64,000 nt of DNA from the NCBI GenBank assembly GCA_024741835.1, contig JAENRP010000082.1, positions 1-64,000 of the forward strand, read 5' to 3'. Under the pieces are notes generated by a model. That model saw only the letters and a list, made by a program, of their open reading frames with translations, was not told the origin of the DNA and did no database searches. This document shows, in pieces, positions 45,901-57,213 of this stretch; the first letter of the stretch is position 1; every line of letters begins with the position of its first letter. Made by a program: the position numbers and the translations under genes. The stretch is from Diplocarpon mali (Eukaryota > Ascomycota > Leotiomycetes > Helotiales > Drepanopezizaceae).

Positions 45901-47252
45901 AAGAATATAGTATAGCATTCTCCGCTTGTACTATATAGCTTAGGACTAGTAATGCATATAAAAAGGGAGAAAACGCTTAGTTATATATAGCTAGCCCTAT
46001 GTTTTTATCAAAGTAGTTCAACCACATATAACCGATTCATTATCAGATTCTTCTGAATTTCTGCGCTAATTTCTTAAACCAGACCTTATCACTTCTTTTA
46101 CTTAGTATATGCCTTAATGATTCCGGATTTCTAGTCTATGCACGACTCTCGTATATCGTAGAAGGTTCTATTTATAAGGATACTAAGCCAGGGGTACCTC
46201 TAATGATATTTGAATGTCAATTTGCCGCTTTTACAGCTTGAATTATAGTAATTTAATATAGACTCAATAGGAGCTATAGCAAGGAGATTCTCTGATAGTA
46301 AACTTAATAGTAAACTAGAAGAGGGCACGAAGAAGTATGAGGTGCAAACGACGATGTTAGATGTCTTGATTTATAAGAGCTCTCTAACTAAGAGCTATTT
46401 AAGGTAAGCGGGCTTCTTAGCGAAGCCGCTAAGTCATGTGGCAAGTCATATGACATATCATGTGTATGATGTGTCATGTGACAGATCATGTGACAAACAT
46501 GTGACGGGCATATCTGCAACAGGAGCGTATATAAAATACTAAGAAAATTTAATAAAGCAGCATCGCTAAGTATCTAAAGAGTATAGGCTTATATATAGAC
46601 TAGAGATCCAGAATAATCAAGATATATATTAAGTATCTTGCTATAATAAGAAGGTAATATATTAAATTAAAATGAAAATGAAAATCCAAAAAAAAACCTT
46701 TAATGCGTAAGTTAAATACTTTAAAATGTTGATTTTATCTTATTCTACTTACTTACAGTAGATTAGAACATAGAAAAAATAATATAATATCATCGCGAAA
46801 TGTGTAGAGAAAATCGATTCAAGTCCGAATTTCCTTCCTAAAAATCAAACTGTGATGTCTGCTTCCACCGACTCTTAGCGAGCCCCGAGCTGAAGAGAAG
46901 GCGGACCGGCTGATATATGTTCTCGCATTGTTAATAAATATTTAACTTTAGCGATTAAATTTTCAGAGAGGTGGTTGAATGGGTTAGGACGGGAGTAAGA
47001 CGCGAGCGAGTTTGTTGCTAAAACAAATTCATTACTGCTTCTGCACTTTTGCAACGACAGAAGCTATATAACCAACTAGGATTTATTATTATCAACAACA
47101 GATACCATCTATTAACTTGGATTCTTTATGATCAATCTATGATTTTTTGTCGTTGAGTAATTAATTCCTCTAGAAACTTTTACCTTGCTCAATTACTTGT
47201 TTTAAAATCTCAAAAATCACAAACCTCATCGCTTTACATATTAACTAGTAGT
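45901..47252. other. AT-rich gene-free DNA with a CATGTGAC cluster
   Basis: No gene recognised. At 46430-46512 there is a run of imperfect CATGTGAC/TCATATGAC motifs, at least six within about 80 bp. The last part becomes less AT-rich towards 47250. Confidence 0.5.
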
Positions 47253-47402
47253 ATGACCACTACCAGCTCCGCAGATCCGAGTATTAGAAGTAAAAAACAC
47301 CGCCCCTCATCGTCAACGATCAAAGCTGTCTCGGTAGAGAGACCTTTCAAGTCTATGTCACGTGCCAAGAGCCCCTTTTTTAAGCGAGTGATAATTCTTT
47401 GA
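47253..47402 (+). CDS. Possible short open frame, 49 residues
   Basis: ATG at 47253 opens a 49-codon, Ser/Lys-rich frame ending TGA at 47402 (MTTTSSADPSIRSKK start, SPFFKRVIIL end). Its base composition is less AT-rich than the upstream desert. It has no motif or recognised family. It could be a first exon, a small peptide or chance. Confidence 0.2.
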   Translation: MTTTSSADPSIRSKKHRPSSSTIKAVSVERPFKSMSRAKSPFFKRVIIL

Positions 47403-47586
47403 GCCATTACCTGGTTATTCTTTGTTTATTAGAAGCACGAGAGGGGCGAATATTTTCCGCATCCGGAAGTACGAAATATCTGATCATGGCACGACAAAAG
47501 AAAATGAAATATGTACCGGGACAGACTGGCTAAAACCGAAACTTCTCCGCGGTCTCCAGCCATTTTTTAAATAGGATATAACTAAC

Positions 47587-47997
47587 TCAGTATACACAAG
47601 GTGACCAGCACCGACCCGCAGAAGGACTAAACTTGAAGAAAAGCTCCAAGCTGAAAATAAGCAATGCAGCTGCGAAAAAGAATAAGACCAAGAGCCACTT
47701 GGACAACTCGTTATCAAACGTCGTCGGCTCTAGAAACACGGGAGTGACAGGCGTGAAATAGCTAGCATCGCCCTCTCGCGATCAGATCCACGCGTGTTCC
47801 TGATATTTACCAATTCTTAGACCTGTGTTTCTGCGCGTGCAATGGCTGTATGTTTTTAACTTCACATCGCGGAGCGCCATCGCGTCGGAAGTGATATCCT
47901 GGCTCCAGAAGTAGGCAGGAGTGCGAAAATAGCAGAGAGCACCTAGCTCGGAGACGAGAAATGTGGCGCAATGCTGAGACTGGACAGAAGGATACAT
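47587..47997 (-). CDS. Possible small membrane protein, two exons
   Basis: ATG at 47997 opens a frame to about 47812 (MYPSVQSQHCATFLV start). A second segment (about 47775-47587) encodes a good transmembrane helix (LSKWLLVLFFFAAALLIFSL) and ends TGA. They join in frame only through a 36-bp intron (GTAAAT...GCGAG), shorter than normal for fungi, so the model is weak. No family recognised. Confidence 0.28.
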
Positions 47998-48581
47998 GTT
48001 GATATTTTAAGCATAAGTCGTAAGGGGTTGTAGATACTGAAGTGACGCTTAAGTCAAGTCGAGGAAAATGATTAATGTCTGAAGGAACAGAACTGTAGTC
48101 AATGTATTGAAGTAAGTTGAGTGCATAATGCACCTATTCTTAGAGAGAAGAACAGAATTTTCGATAAATAGGAAAAATTGGTCTTGGAACAAAGAGGCTT
48201 TGTTGTCGACTTGGACAATTAGGTTTGTTTACTCGAGGTCAAAGGAGGTCGTCAAAGAGGCAGAACAATTTCATAAAGAAGAACAAGATATTCGATTGCC
48301 CGCTTTCCGCACCGAACGTTACAATATCGAGTAGATATAGAGAGGAAAATCTACTCTTTGTTAGCCTTCTATCAAGCGAATGATTTACCGTGATTTCCAC
48401 ATCCTCGACTCAGAACAGCCGAGAGAGACGACATACTTATACCTCGTCAGAAACCCTCCAAGCCATTCTCCATCAGCGTTGATCGCAGGTCACCGCACTA
48501 TCTACAGCGCACTACTCGGATCCGATACCTTCGACTCACAAAAAATCTTCCAGAGACTGCTCATCTCATCAAGATCAAGCG

Positions 48582-50066
48582 ATGTGTCACTTCACCACCG
48601 TCTCCTACCTAGGCGGCTGCCTACATACCTTTGTGGACACGAAAGAGTGCGGCCGCAAGAGCACCAGAACATTCCTACAGGCCACCCCAGGCTGCACCAC
48701 AACAAGTAACAATCAAAGACTGCATGGGAAATGCAGAGAATGTAAAGAGAGCGAGCAGGCACAAGCTGCCAGACCGCAAAGATCAGAGAAGCGCGAGAAA
48801 TTCGCACAGGCTCCAGAGCTCTTCGCCTGGCCAGAGTCGGCCAAGACCCAGGAGAGACCTCAGCCGCTTGCAAGGCTGTCAAGAAACTCAGTGAAGGACA
48901 TTCCTGTCAACCGCCTCCCCGAGAACCAGAATACGGTAAGACAGGAGAGCATCAGAAAGAGCGGCGTGCTTGAGAAACCACTTCCCAAGCTGCCAGGCAC
49001 AGCCCGAACCCACCCAGACTTCCTGGCTCGAGCTCGAGAACAGGAAGCGCTTCGAGTCTCGAGGCTAACCACCAGGCCCACAGCACGCTTGCCCATGGTC
49101 AGCCACTTAGATCAACGGCTCAAGACCAAAGATCGCTTAGTGCGGTACGAGAGGGAAGCGTCTAGGGTCCACGCAGCTACGCCGCAAGCACCAGTCAGAC
49201 GAAGGCCGCTGTCAAAGGAGGCCGCTGCTCGCATCGAGCAAGATGCGAAGCGTAAGGCGGAGGCACAGCCGCTGGCCAACAGAGATGCGGAGCTCTTCTT
49301 CCCCAAATCGGCCAAGCATAAACAGCTCTCTGTACCAGACGCCGCCCGGCACAGAGAGGCGGCTGCAGCGTGGAAAAACACACAGCGAGCGTGGGACAGC
49401 CACCGCCCACTGATTCATTCCGAGAGTAAGGAATTATTCCTACCGAGATCTGCAAAGGATCAGCAAGCCGAGCGAAGAAAGAAAGCCGCGGAAGTCTGGG
49501 CGACAATGCAGAAGGCGTGGGACCACCGACCACTGACGCATTCTGAAAGTAAACAGCTTTTCCTACCCAAGTCGGCAGAAGAGCTAGCTGCCCAGAGACG
49601 TCAAGAAGCGACCGCGGCCTGGAACAGGACGCAGAAAGCATGGGACAGACCTCTCGTCCACAGCCAAAACATGGAGCTCTTCCTCTCTCCGATACCACGC
49701 ACCACTCACAGTATCCGATGGATGGAGAGCATCTCAGAAATCTCCATCTCCTCACCGATCGAGTTCGAGAGCGCCACGTCAGCCACACCCAGGAAGTTCT
49801 CGACACTGCCGATTGATCTGGCGCCCCCACACGGAAACACGCCGCAGGAGACAAACACCACAGGGCAGATGAGCGGGCGCATATCAACAGTCGGGCTGTG
49901 GAACAGCTACGATGCGCCGAAGACACTGCAGGTGATCTCCAAGCCACCCACGAAGATGGCGCACGAGCTGCCGACACTGAAGAGACTCTCAGGAATGCAA
50001 TTTGACGGAACCATCCTGGAGAGCGAGGTGGGACTCCAGGCCTGCGATGGTGAAGGATCCAGCTGA
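48582..50066 (+). CDS. Cys-rich N-terminus plus tandem-repeat basic protein, unknown function
   Basis: A single exon of 494 residues. The N-terminus (MCHFTTVSYLGG...) with cysteines at 2, 13, 23, 38, 51 and 54 (a CRECK knuckle) recalls fungal proteins that begin MC...Y.CGH and may bind zinc. Residues about 100-230 are basic and charged. Three tandem units of 46, 41 and 40 residues follow (49269-49649), each with PL.HS.SKELFLPKSA and a helix ending AW..TQKAWD; a fourth is truncated. The C-terminus is Ser/Thr/Pro-rich. No enzyme motif or signal peptide. I do not recognise the function; a scaffold or nucleic-acid-associated role is only a guess. Confidence 0.7.
   Translation: MCHFTTVSYLGGCLHTFVDTKECGRKSTRTFLQATPGCTTTSNNQRLHGKCRECKESEQAQAARPQRSEKREKFAQAPELFAWPESAKTQERPQPLARLSRNSVKDIPVNRLPENQNTVRQESIRKSGVLEKPLPKLPGTARTHPDFLARAREQEALRVSRLTTRPTARLPMVSHLDQRLKTKDRLVRYEREASRVHAATPQAPVRRRPLSKEAAARIEQDAKRKAEAQPLANRDAELFFPKSAKHKQLSVPDAARHREAAAAWKNTQRAWDSHRPLIHSESKELFLPRSAKDQQAERRKKAAEVWATMQKAWDHRPLTHSESKQLFLPKSAEELAAQRRQEATAAWNRTQKAWDRPLVHSQNMELFLSPIPRTTHSIRWMESISEISISSPIEFESATSATPRKFSTLPIDLAPPHGNTPQETNTTGQMSGRISTVGLWNSYDAPKTLQVISKPPTKMAHELPTLKRLSGMQFDGTILESEVGLQACDGEGSS
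49269..49649 (+). repeat. Three tandem coding repeats of about 40-46 codons
   Basis: Unit starts are at 49269, 49407 and 49530, with a partial fourth at 49650. Each unit begins with a PL.(H/N) motif and carries ELF.P(K/R)SA and AW..(T/M)Q(K/R)AWD. Units 2 and 3 are closest in length, suggesting the latest duplication. Confidence 0.85.
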
Positions 50067-50335
50067 AACGAAGTAAAAGAGACAAAGAAAAGGAGACAAG
50101 AAAGGATAGATCAAAATAGGAGGAAGAACATATCAATGGGCCTGATTCCTGATTTTTCCTTTGCGAGCGAGCGTCTGTTCATTTTACTGTACTAGGAGCG
50201 GTTTCGCATTTTGTCCCTTTTCACATGCGTTAAGATAGTCTTATATCTGAAAGAATGAATAGAGATATAATACTAAGGATTTGACAATGCTAAGACTCCA
50301 CAACGCCTTCTTACAATATGAGTGTGCCTAGTCAC

Positions 50336-53161
50336 TTATTTCTTCTTTTCAGAGTCTATTTGCAGAGGAACAGCGTTGCTCGTCCGGAGCCATTCGCCGT
50401 TGAATGCGTTGATTAGCCAGTTGTTTAGTTCTATGCAATGTTAAGTTTGCCTTTTTAGATGTAGGAATTTGGGAAGCTTACTGTCGTAAACGATCTTATT
50501 CGCATTGTGAAAGTATATTCCGTGATTGCTGTCTGGGAAAACATGAACATCGTAGTTCTCCACCTCAGCAACGTCCAATTTATCCAACAGAGTAAGAGTA
50601 TTCTGCATGTGAACATTGTCGTCTGCTACTCCGTGCATAATCAAGAACCTGACGTTCTGATGCAATGCGGTCACGTTGCTAATTGTCGCGTTCTCATAAC
50701 CCTCAAAATTATGCTGAGGTGTGTGCATGTATCGTTCGGTGTAAATCGAGTCGTAGAATCTCCAGTCCGTTACAGGAGCAACGGCCATTCCATACGAAAA
50801 GGTCTGCCCAGCATCCTGCTCAAGAGTTTTTAAAGTCATGAAACCACCATACGACCAGCCCCAAATAGCCATCCGTGAAGCGTCGACATATTTCTTCTGG
50901 GCCCATATCTTAGCCGTCTCTATTTGATCACGAGCTTCGTAGTATCCAAGGTTCCCTCTGATGATTGTGCGAGCCTTTCGTCCAATGAACCCCGTGCCAC
51001 GGCCGTCAACGGTAACAACGATGTACCCGAGATTAGCAGCGACGTAAGCTTGGAAATCGACTGAAAAACTTTTCGTCACGGTCTGCGATCCAGGGCCTCC
51101 ATAGAGATAGAATAGGACAGGGTATTTCTTCTTCTCATTGAAGTGGGGCGGTCTTCTTTCGACGACTTGCAACTCGTATCCGTCAATGTTCACCGTGGAG
51201 TATATCTTGTGGGGAAGTTCATGCTTTTTGGCCATATTTGCAAGCCTGGGATTTTCCTCGATCACTTGCTCGTAATGATCAGAATTGCTAGGGGTGCTAA
51301 TAACCTTCTGCCATGGAATATTCGGCCCGTCATAGTCTAAAAGAGCATATCCTGCACCACTGGAGAATGAGACTCCATAATGGCCCTCTTTCGTATCGGT
51401 GAGAGGTTCAAGGTTCGTCCCGTTCAAGAACACACTATAAACATGGCGCTGGATGGGCGATTCCTTGGTTGCCACAAAATATACCAGATTGTTCTTTAGA
51501 TCGACTGCTGATGGTGCATCAACGACCTCCCAGTTTCCAGAAGTCAGTAAGATAGGTATCGGGTTATCCAGTGGGGTAAAGTATCCAATATGATCATAAT
51601 TTTCGTGAATGACAGTATCGATGTACCCGTGCTCTGGGCGGCCGTTCTCAGGGTCTGCAGGGACGTATCTCGTTTTTTGAGATACCTCAAACCAACCTCC
51701 GTCGAGTTTTTGTACATCTTCAGTTCTTATCGTCTGTCCCGTCCTGTTGGCGACATCCACGAGAACGACCCGAAGGATATCACTCTCTCTGTTTGTCTCT
51801 CGAATCAAGGCCTTTCCGGTCGATCCAGCCCAGATAACCTCCGTGATGAGCAAATCATCCGGCGCAAAAGATCCAGCAATTTTTACTTCGAAGACGTCGC
51901 CCTTGATAAGGTCGTAGAACTGCAAGTCGACAGTAGGATTTGGTGCGCCGGACTTTGGATATTTGATTTCTCTGACTTCAGGATAGTTTTCCTCGCCAGG
52001 TTCTGGGTCTACTCCACTCGGTCGAGAAATGAAGTACTGGATGGGATACTCGGGCACTGCAGACTCGTTTGTCCGTAGAAAAGCGACATATTTTCCGTCT
52101 TCTGCCCACCACGTCGCACTATTTCCGGCGAATACTTCCTCCTCATAAACCCAGTCAGGGACCCCGTAGAAGAGATTTGGTCCACCGTCCGTTGTTACTT
52201 GTGTCACCGTCGTAGAAGATAGCTTTCGTAGGAAAATATTATTATCTCTGGTGAAGACCACCGCATCACTCTGGGGGCTCCAGCTGGCTAGCTGGATTCT
52301 ACCGTCCACGTCCGCAGGATCCAAAGCTTGGGCAGACTGAGTTTCAACATCGAATATCCAGTACTTTGCATAGAAAGAATGTCTCCAGTTCGACTGAGAG
52401 TCTGTTGCGAGAAGGACTTTCTTTAAATCTTTGCTGGGAAACACTTTCTCGGGCCTATGTTCATGGCCATCCACGGTAAAGTATTTGCTCTTCATCAAAG
52501 TCTTGGTGCCTTGCGAACCTGCTTCCGCATTACTACCTCGTATGTCCTCGACAATCAGAAAATCTTTCCCACTAGCATTCTGCTGTAGCAAGAGTCCGTC
52601 CTCCCCATCTGCGCCCTCTATCCAGCTTATGTCATGCTTTGTAGATCGCCAATCCCCGCTCAAGACCTGGTCCAAGGTGACCTTTTTGCCATTACCTTGA
52701 GACGCAGATGAGATCGCTGAAGGATCGTGAGGTTTCGAGGAGACATGTTGGTATGAGTGATTTCCAAGGAATAGTGCAAGGGCCAGAAGCCAAGTGCCCA
52801 TGAAAAGGCCGCCGAGTGTCCACAGCAATCGCCTGAACCTCTTGTCCACGGTCTTCCCGACCGGATTGTTCAAAAATGGCCCTGTTTCAAGATCTGAGTT
52901 CTTTTCCTCCTCATCGTGCGAGCTGGTCGCATGCTCATCGTCGGCGTAGCCTCTTGACTGGCCTCTGTGGGAGAATTTAGGCGTGACCATCTTGCCCCCG
53001 TTCCCATTCAACGCCTTCTCGTCCGCCTCTTCTAAACGTTGGCCAATCCGCTCAAAAACGAGGCTGGTTGTGGACGCAGAGGACATGGAATCTTCGGATT
53101 TTCTTCCTGCTCGCTCCTGGTCGGGAAGGAGATTTGTCGCGTCTTCTATATGTGCCGTCAT
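50336..53161 (-). CDS. dapB: Dipeptidyl aminopeptidase B, vacuolar type (S9B/DPP IV family)
   Basis: Two exons (53161-50482, 50430-50336) give 924 residues, normal for fungal DapB; the 51-bp intron lies after IVYD. It is a type II membrane protein: a polar acidic cytosolic N-tail, one membrane helix at about 109-131 ([20 protein letters not shown]), then a lumenal beta-propeller and a prolyl-oligopeptidase hydrolase domain. The catalytic triad is visible: Ser770 in GWSYGG, Asp847 in HGVADDN and His880 in DSNHG. It removes X-Pro or X-Ala dipeptides from N-termini in the vacuole. The terminal exon supplies the conserved [12 protein letters not shown] end. Several NxS/T sites fit a glycosylated lumenal domain. 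Confidence 0.96.
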
Positions 53162-56100
53162 GATGCTGCGATAAGAGTTTCAAGCTCCTCTAGATGGTAG
53201 TCAGTGCGAATCGCGGAGAAGCATGAGTTGGCCTTTCAGAATCGCACTCTCATGGTCGCACACAGTCAGGATGCCTCTGAACACCAATTCTTGCAAACAA
53301 GGGAATCTATTGCAAGCCTGATGCGGATAAGAGCTGGAGAAGAGTTGCCTTTGTCCCAGGCTTGGCAATATGACCCGAGCTCAATAGCTACCTATCCAAG
53401 GTAATAGCCGGATCCGAATATGAAGTGGCTGAGATTTACCACGACGAGCCGGCCTCAATGCTATGAGCATCCAACCTCTATGCAGATGCAGATAATGGGA
53501 TTTCTATTCAGGAGTTACCGGGTATGAAGAAACTTATCTCGGTCTTGGATAGACTGTCCGGATACATGTTTACCAGACGGGCGTGGGGCAGGAATGCTTA
53601 TGCTCATCACTCCCAGCACTATAGCAACAACTGACAATGTCTGCAACAGAGCAGTTAGAGTAAACTACTCCGCCTAGGCTTTAGACCGTATCAACCTCTC
53701 CAACTCTGCCATGAAATGTCCCTTTGCATGTAACGTCCTGGCCATGAAATCTCCAGACTCAACAGATCTTGACAAGGTTATTTCGGCTCCCGGCCGAGGG
53801 TTACGGAGACTATCATACTGAGACTACAGAGTTATGGCTAGAAAGAGTGTATCGAGCACATTTTAATTGGCTGACTTATCTGCTGTGGGCCCCGCGAGTG
53901 TTGCCTACGAGTTCTTGACTGCAACGAATCGGAAATTGATATTCTTCCAGATTTGACCCCACCATCTCTCTCAAGTCATGCTTGTGTGTGTGTTTGTTCT
54001 CAGTCTTCTCTCAGTCTTCTGCTTACTCGTTCTGAACTTGTTTTTTTGTCAGAAAGATTGTTATTACCGTTGAGCTTTATGGTTGAACACCATCCGCGAT
54101 GTGGGAAGCCCAGTCCACTATTCAAATTGGAATGTCAACTTCGGCGAGAAACCTCATGTTTTTCAAACGTTTACATGGAATTCCGTTTTCGATTTGGGCT
54201 GAAGGCATTACTTCAAGGAGAAAAACCGTATGTTGATCCTGTGTGGAAGCTTCGGGGCGAGTCGGGCGAGGATTCGCAAGCCTTATCCGTGCCGGGAGAT
54301 AGAGCAGGCCGTGATAAAATAACGTCAAATTTCAAGACCAGAACCCAGAATCTGTTGATGCGCAGCAGCTTGGGTTCCTAGAGACTCTAACTACACTTGA
54401 GAATAGCACGTTCTCTGAGTGAGATTCATTGTTCTGACAGCTTCTTGGTAAGTAGTGCTGCTAAGCACCGTACCAAAATACCCAGTATTCGCGCTTAACT
54501 TAGTCTAGTGTTGTACACCAATGTCCAAGGAGCACATACTTCGATTGGGATTTTTGTAATTTATTTTTCAATTCACCTGCAACATAATAATTCAAGAATC
54601 GCAATTGTTAGCCGCGGGCTCCTCTGATATAGGGGTAGCAAGTGCTATCAAACTATTTGGTTTGCGGCGTGTCAGGCTGCCATCTTCTTGCGGCTACCCT
54701 GGCCACGATTGTACACAAATAGCGATAATGCTTGTCTTTAAAGACTGCATAATTCTTGCCGCATACCTCTAAGTGGCTACTAGACGATCAGGAAATACTC
54801 TCGTTACTTTCTGCTTCGATTCATTGCGTCGAGCAGACCAGTACTTCCGTATCACGGATCGACGCTGACTTGCAGAAGGTCTCGTAGGAGCGCAGACTTC
54901 GAGATATCATGGGCTTGGCTGAAATGTTACTCCTCTCACTGGCACAGGACCAAGCAGTTCATCTCGTCAATTCTGTGCGTATATTTGCTCTTTCTACCTA
55001 TATCAGGCCTGTGTCAAGATTTCAGAGTGTCTCTGCAACTCTGTTTTATCCAAGAACCAATAAACGCCCAATATTCGTTGTGTCTGACACAAGGTAGCAT
55101 ACCCTGTACTCTGGGAAATATGTCAGAAGTACGAAACTCAGACGATGGTATAAGATATAGAAATTCGCTTTGCATGTGCAGGCGATTCTGATGTCTACGG
55201 TGACTTCTTGTCTTTACCAGCAGCTAGCCTTTCTACTTCGCCCTCAACCTTCCACAATGCTGACCTCAATCTCAGTCATGAAGTGATCTCTCTCTGACTC
55301 CGAGACCTTCCTTATATACATAATAGGGCAGCACAGCTATCGCCCTCACATCTCCACGCTTTAAACAGCGAAGTTTAATCTGCTAGGAACAAGTGGTACA
55401 GTTGTCGTTTACTTCTCCTGTACAATTGCTATGCAAATACTATGCTATGACTTGAACCGGGAAACAAACCAAGCAAAGCAGCAAGAATCACGATCCTCTT
55501 CCCCATCTAATTCTACTCTCCGTGGTACAACATTATCAATAATGCTCTTACGTATAGTGAGATGTCAGTGTTCTGACATTTTTAATCAAGGCTAACCAAC
55601 ATGCTACGTGTTTGAACTAATCCCTTTTGTATAACGCTCTCGCGATCATTCTACCTCATATGGTATCTCTTTCAGGCATATTTATCAATCTATGGTGCCG
55701 ATTTATTTAACAACCTTTTCTTTAAGGGGGCCCATCGGCATGGATAGTAAAACTCAGAAGTACCTAATTATGCATATTGTGATGATAATACGAGAAATCT
55801 GCATAATCAATACTTCTACCTCAAACCCCAAGGCAGGATATTGGAGTATTTAGCTGTCTGTGAGTTCTACAATCATTGATCGAAATGGAGATAGCTAACA
55901 ATTGCCTTTTTTTGAGGCCGAGGCAATCGCAGAGAAGGCTGTCATGGCAATCGAGAGGACTGTGCAAACAGAAGGTGACGACTGTTAAAAAAACCGGACG
56001 GTAGGTATAAGGCCATGAACTTACAGGCCAGGCCCAAGAGACTGCTGCCGATAAGAATTCAGTACGCGCAGCCGCCATATCGTCCTTCACATCTGTTGAG

Positions 56101-56391
56101 ATATCCAGACTACAAGCTTTATCTCTCAGCCCAAAGTGATCACTCATCGAGCAAGTCTCCTAGATTTCAGAAATCGAAACCATTCATTGGCAATTTTAAT
56201 TATCTACTGCTCAGGTGCAAGCCGCGAAAATCATTTCATCAAGGTTCCTATCGTCCTGATTTACGCCGAATCCTGGTATACGCGCTCCATGCCATTGAAT
56301 CAATCCGGTTTTTCATTAATTGTGCCCCGAGTAACCAGTCGTCCTCGACATTCCCACAAAGAACGTTTTTCAGAAGGAGAGAAAGAGCATT
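53162..56391. other. Gene-poor stretch
   Basis: GC-balanced sequence without a convincing gene. Open frames at 53953-54381, 54909-55097 and 55821-56147 (minus, one hydrophobic segment) show no family motif and no convincing splice partners. Part is the dapB upstream region. Non-coding RNA or decayed genes cannot be excluded. Confidence 0.4.
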
Positions 56392-57213
56392 TTAGACGTG
56401 GGATTGTCCGTTATAGCCATCGCCGGTGACGTGGGCCGCAGTGGTATCCTGGTGAAGCGCATTTTCATGGTGAGCCTCCTTGGCAGTGACGGCCTCGTGG
56501 TTATTGACACGGCGCTTGTCTCTGAGAGCATGCCAAGCAGCTGTGGCAGCGTGAAGCAGCCTGTATCATTGTGAGCTTATCCCCTCCACCACTACTGCGC
56601 GCAGACATGAATACTTACGTGCTGAGGATTGCGAGAAGGAAAGTTCCCCATGGAAGGTTGCAGTTGAGCTTGCCTGGAGTACGCCAGACCTTGTCGCCGA
56701 AGAACATGTATCGGGTGGCTCTGCAAGGTGCGCTGGAGCCGTGACGGCCGGGGCTAGTGAGGACTGCGACAGCGATGAAAGCACCAACGAAGAGAAGATC
56801 GAAGATGATGAAGAGGAAGCGGAGAACTTCAACCCAATTAGCCCTGACTCCTGCAACGCTTAGATACTTGAGATGAGAGACCCATGAGTGTCTTGGAGGC
56901 CGCGACCTATAGACAACAAGGACAACGCGGGAGACTTATACGTACCATTTGAACCAGTGCCCTTGATGAGGAATCTGAGGACCATGGCGATCAAGGTGTA
57001 GAGAACAGCGGCCGCGAGAATACCCTCGACGGCTCCATTGGAGGTTGAGGCATGGTGACTCAGGGTTATGATCTTTCTAAGACGGACAGAGAAGAGGATG
57101 AGTGATATGAAGGCGGAGAGGAATTGGAAGACGCGCAGGAGACGCTGGAGGAGGGAAGGCTTGGTTGTAGTGACTGTGCCATCGTAGGTGGTGTTGTTGT
57201 TACGACCGCGCAT
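56392..57213 (-). CDS. MARVEL-like four-helix membrane protein
   Basis: Three exons (57213-56946, 56850-56619, 56560-56392) give 222 residues; introns are 95 and 58 bp, both GT-AG. There are four hydrophobic segments: LSAFISLILFSV, an AVEGILAAAVLYTLIAMVL stretch, an FIIFDLLFVGAFIAVAVL stretch and a WGTFLLAILSTLLHAA stretch. A short loop with two cysteines (SAPCRA and LNCNLPWG) precedes the last. This is the layout of small fungal MARVEL-domain proteins linked to membrane organisation. The polar tail is rich in His, Ala and Glu. Joins restore frame and hydrophobicity at both introns. Confidence 0.85.

Noticed and set aside
49195..50136. Minus-strand open frame, 313 codons
   Set aside because: It is antisense to the repeat protein and mirrors its tandem repeats; Ser/Arg/Cys-rich without any motif.
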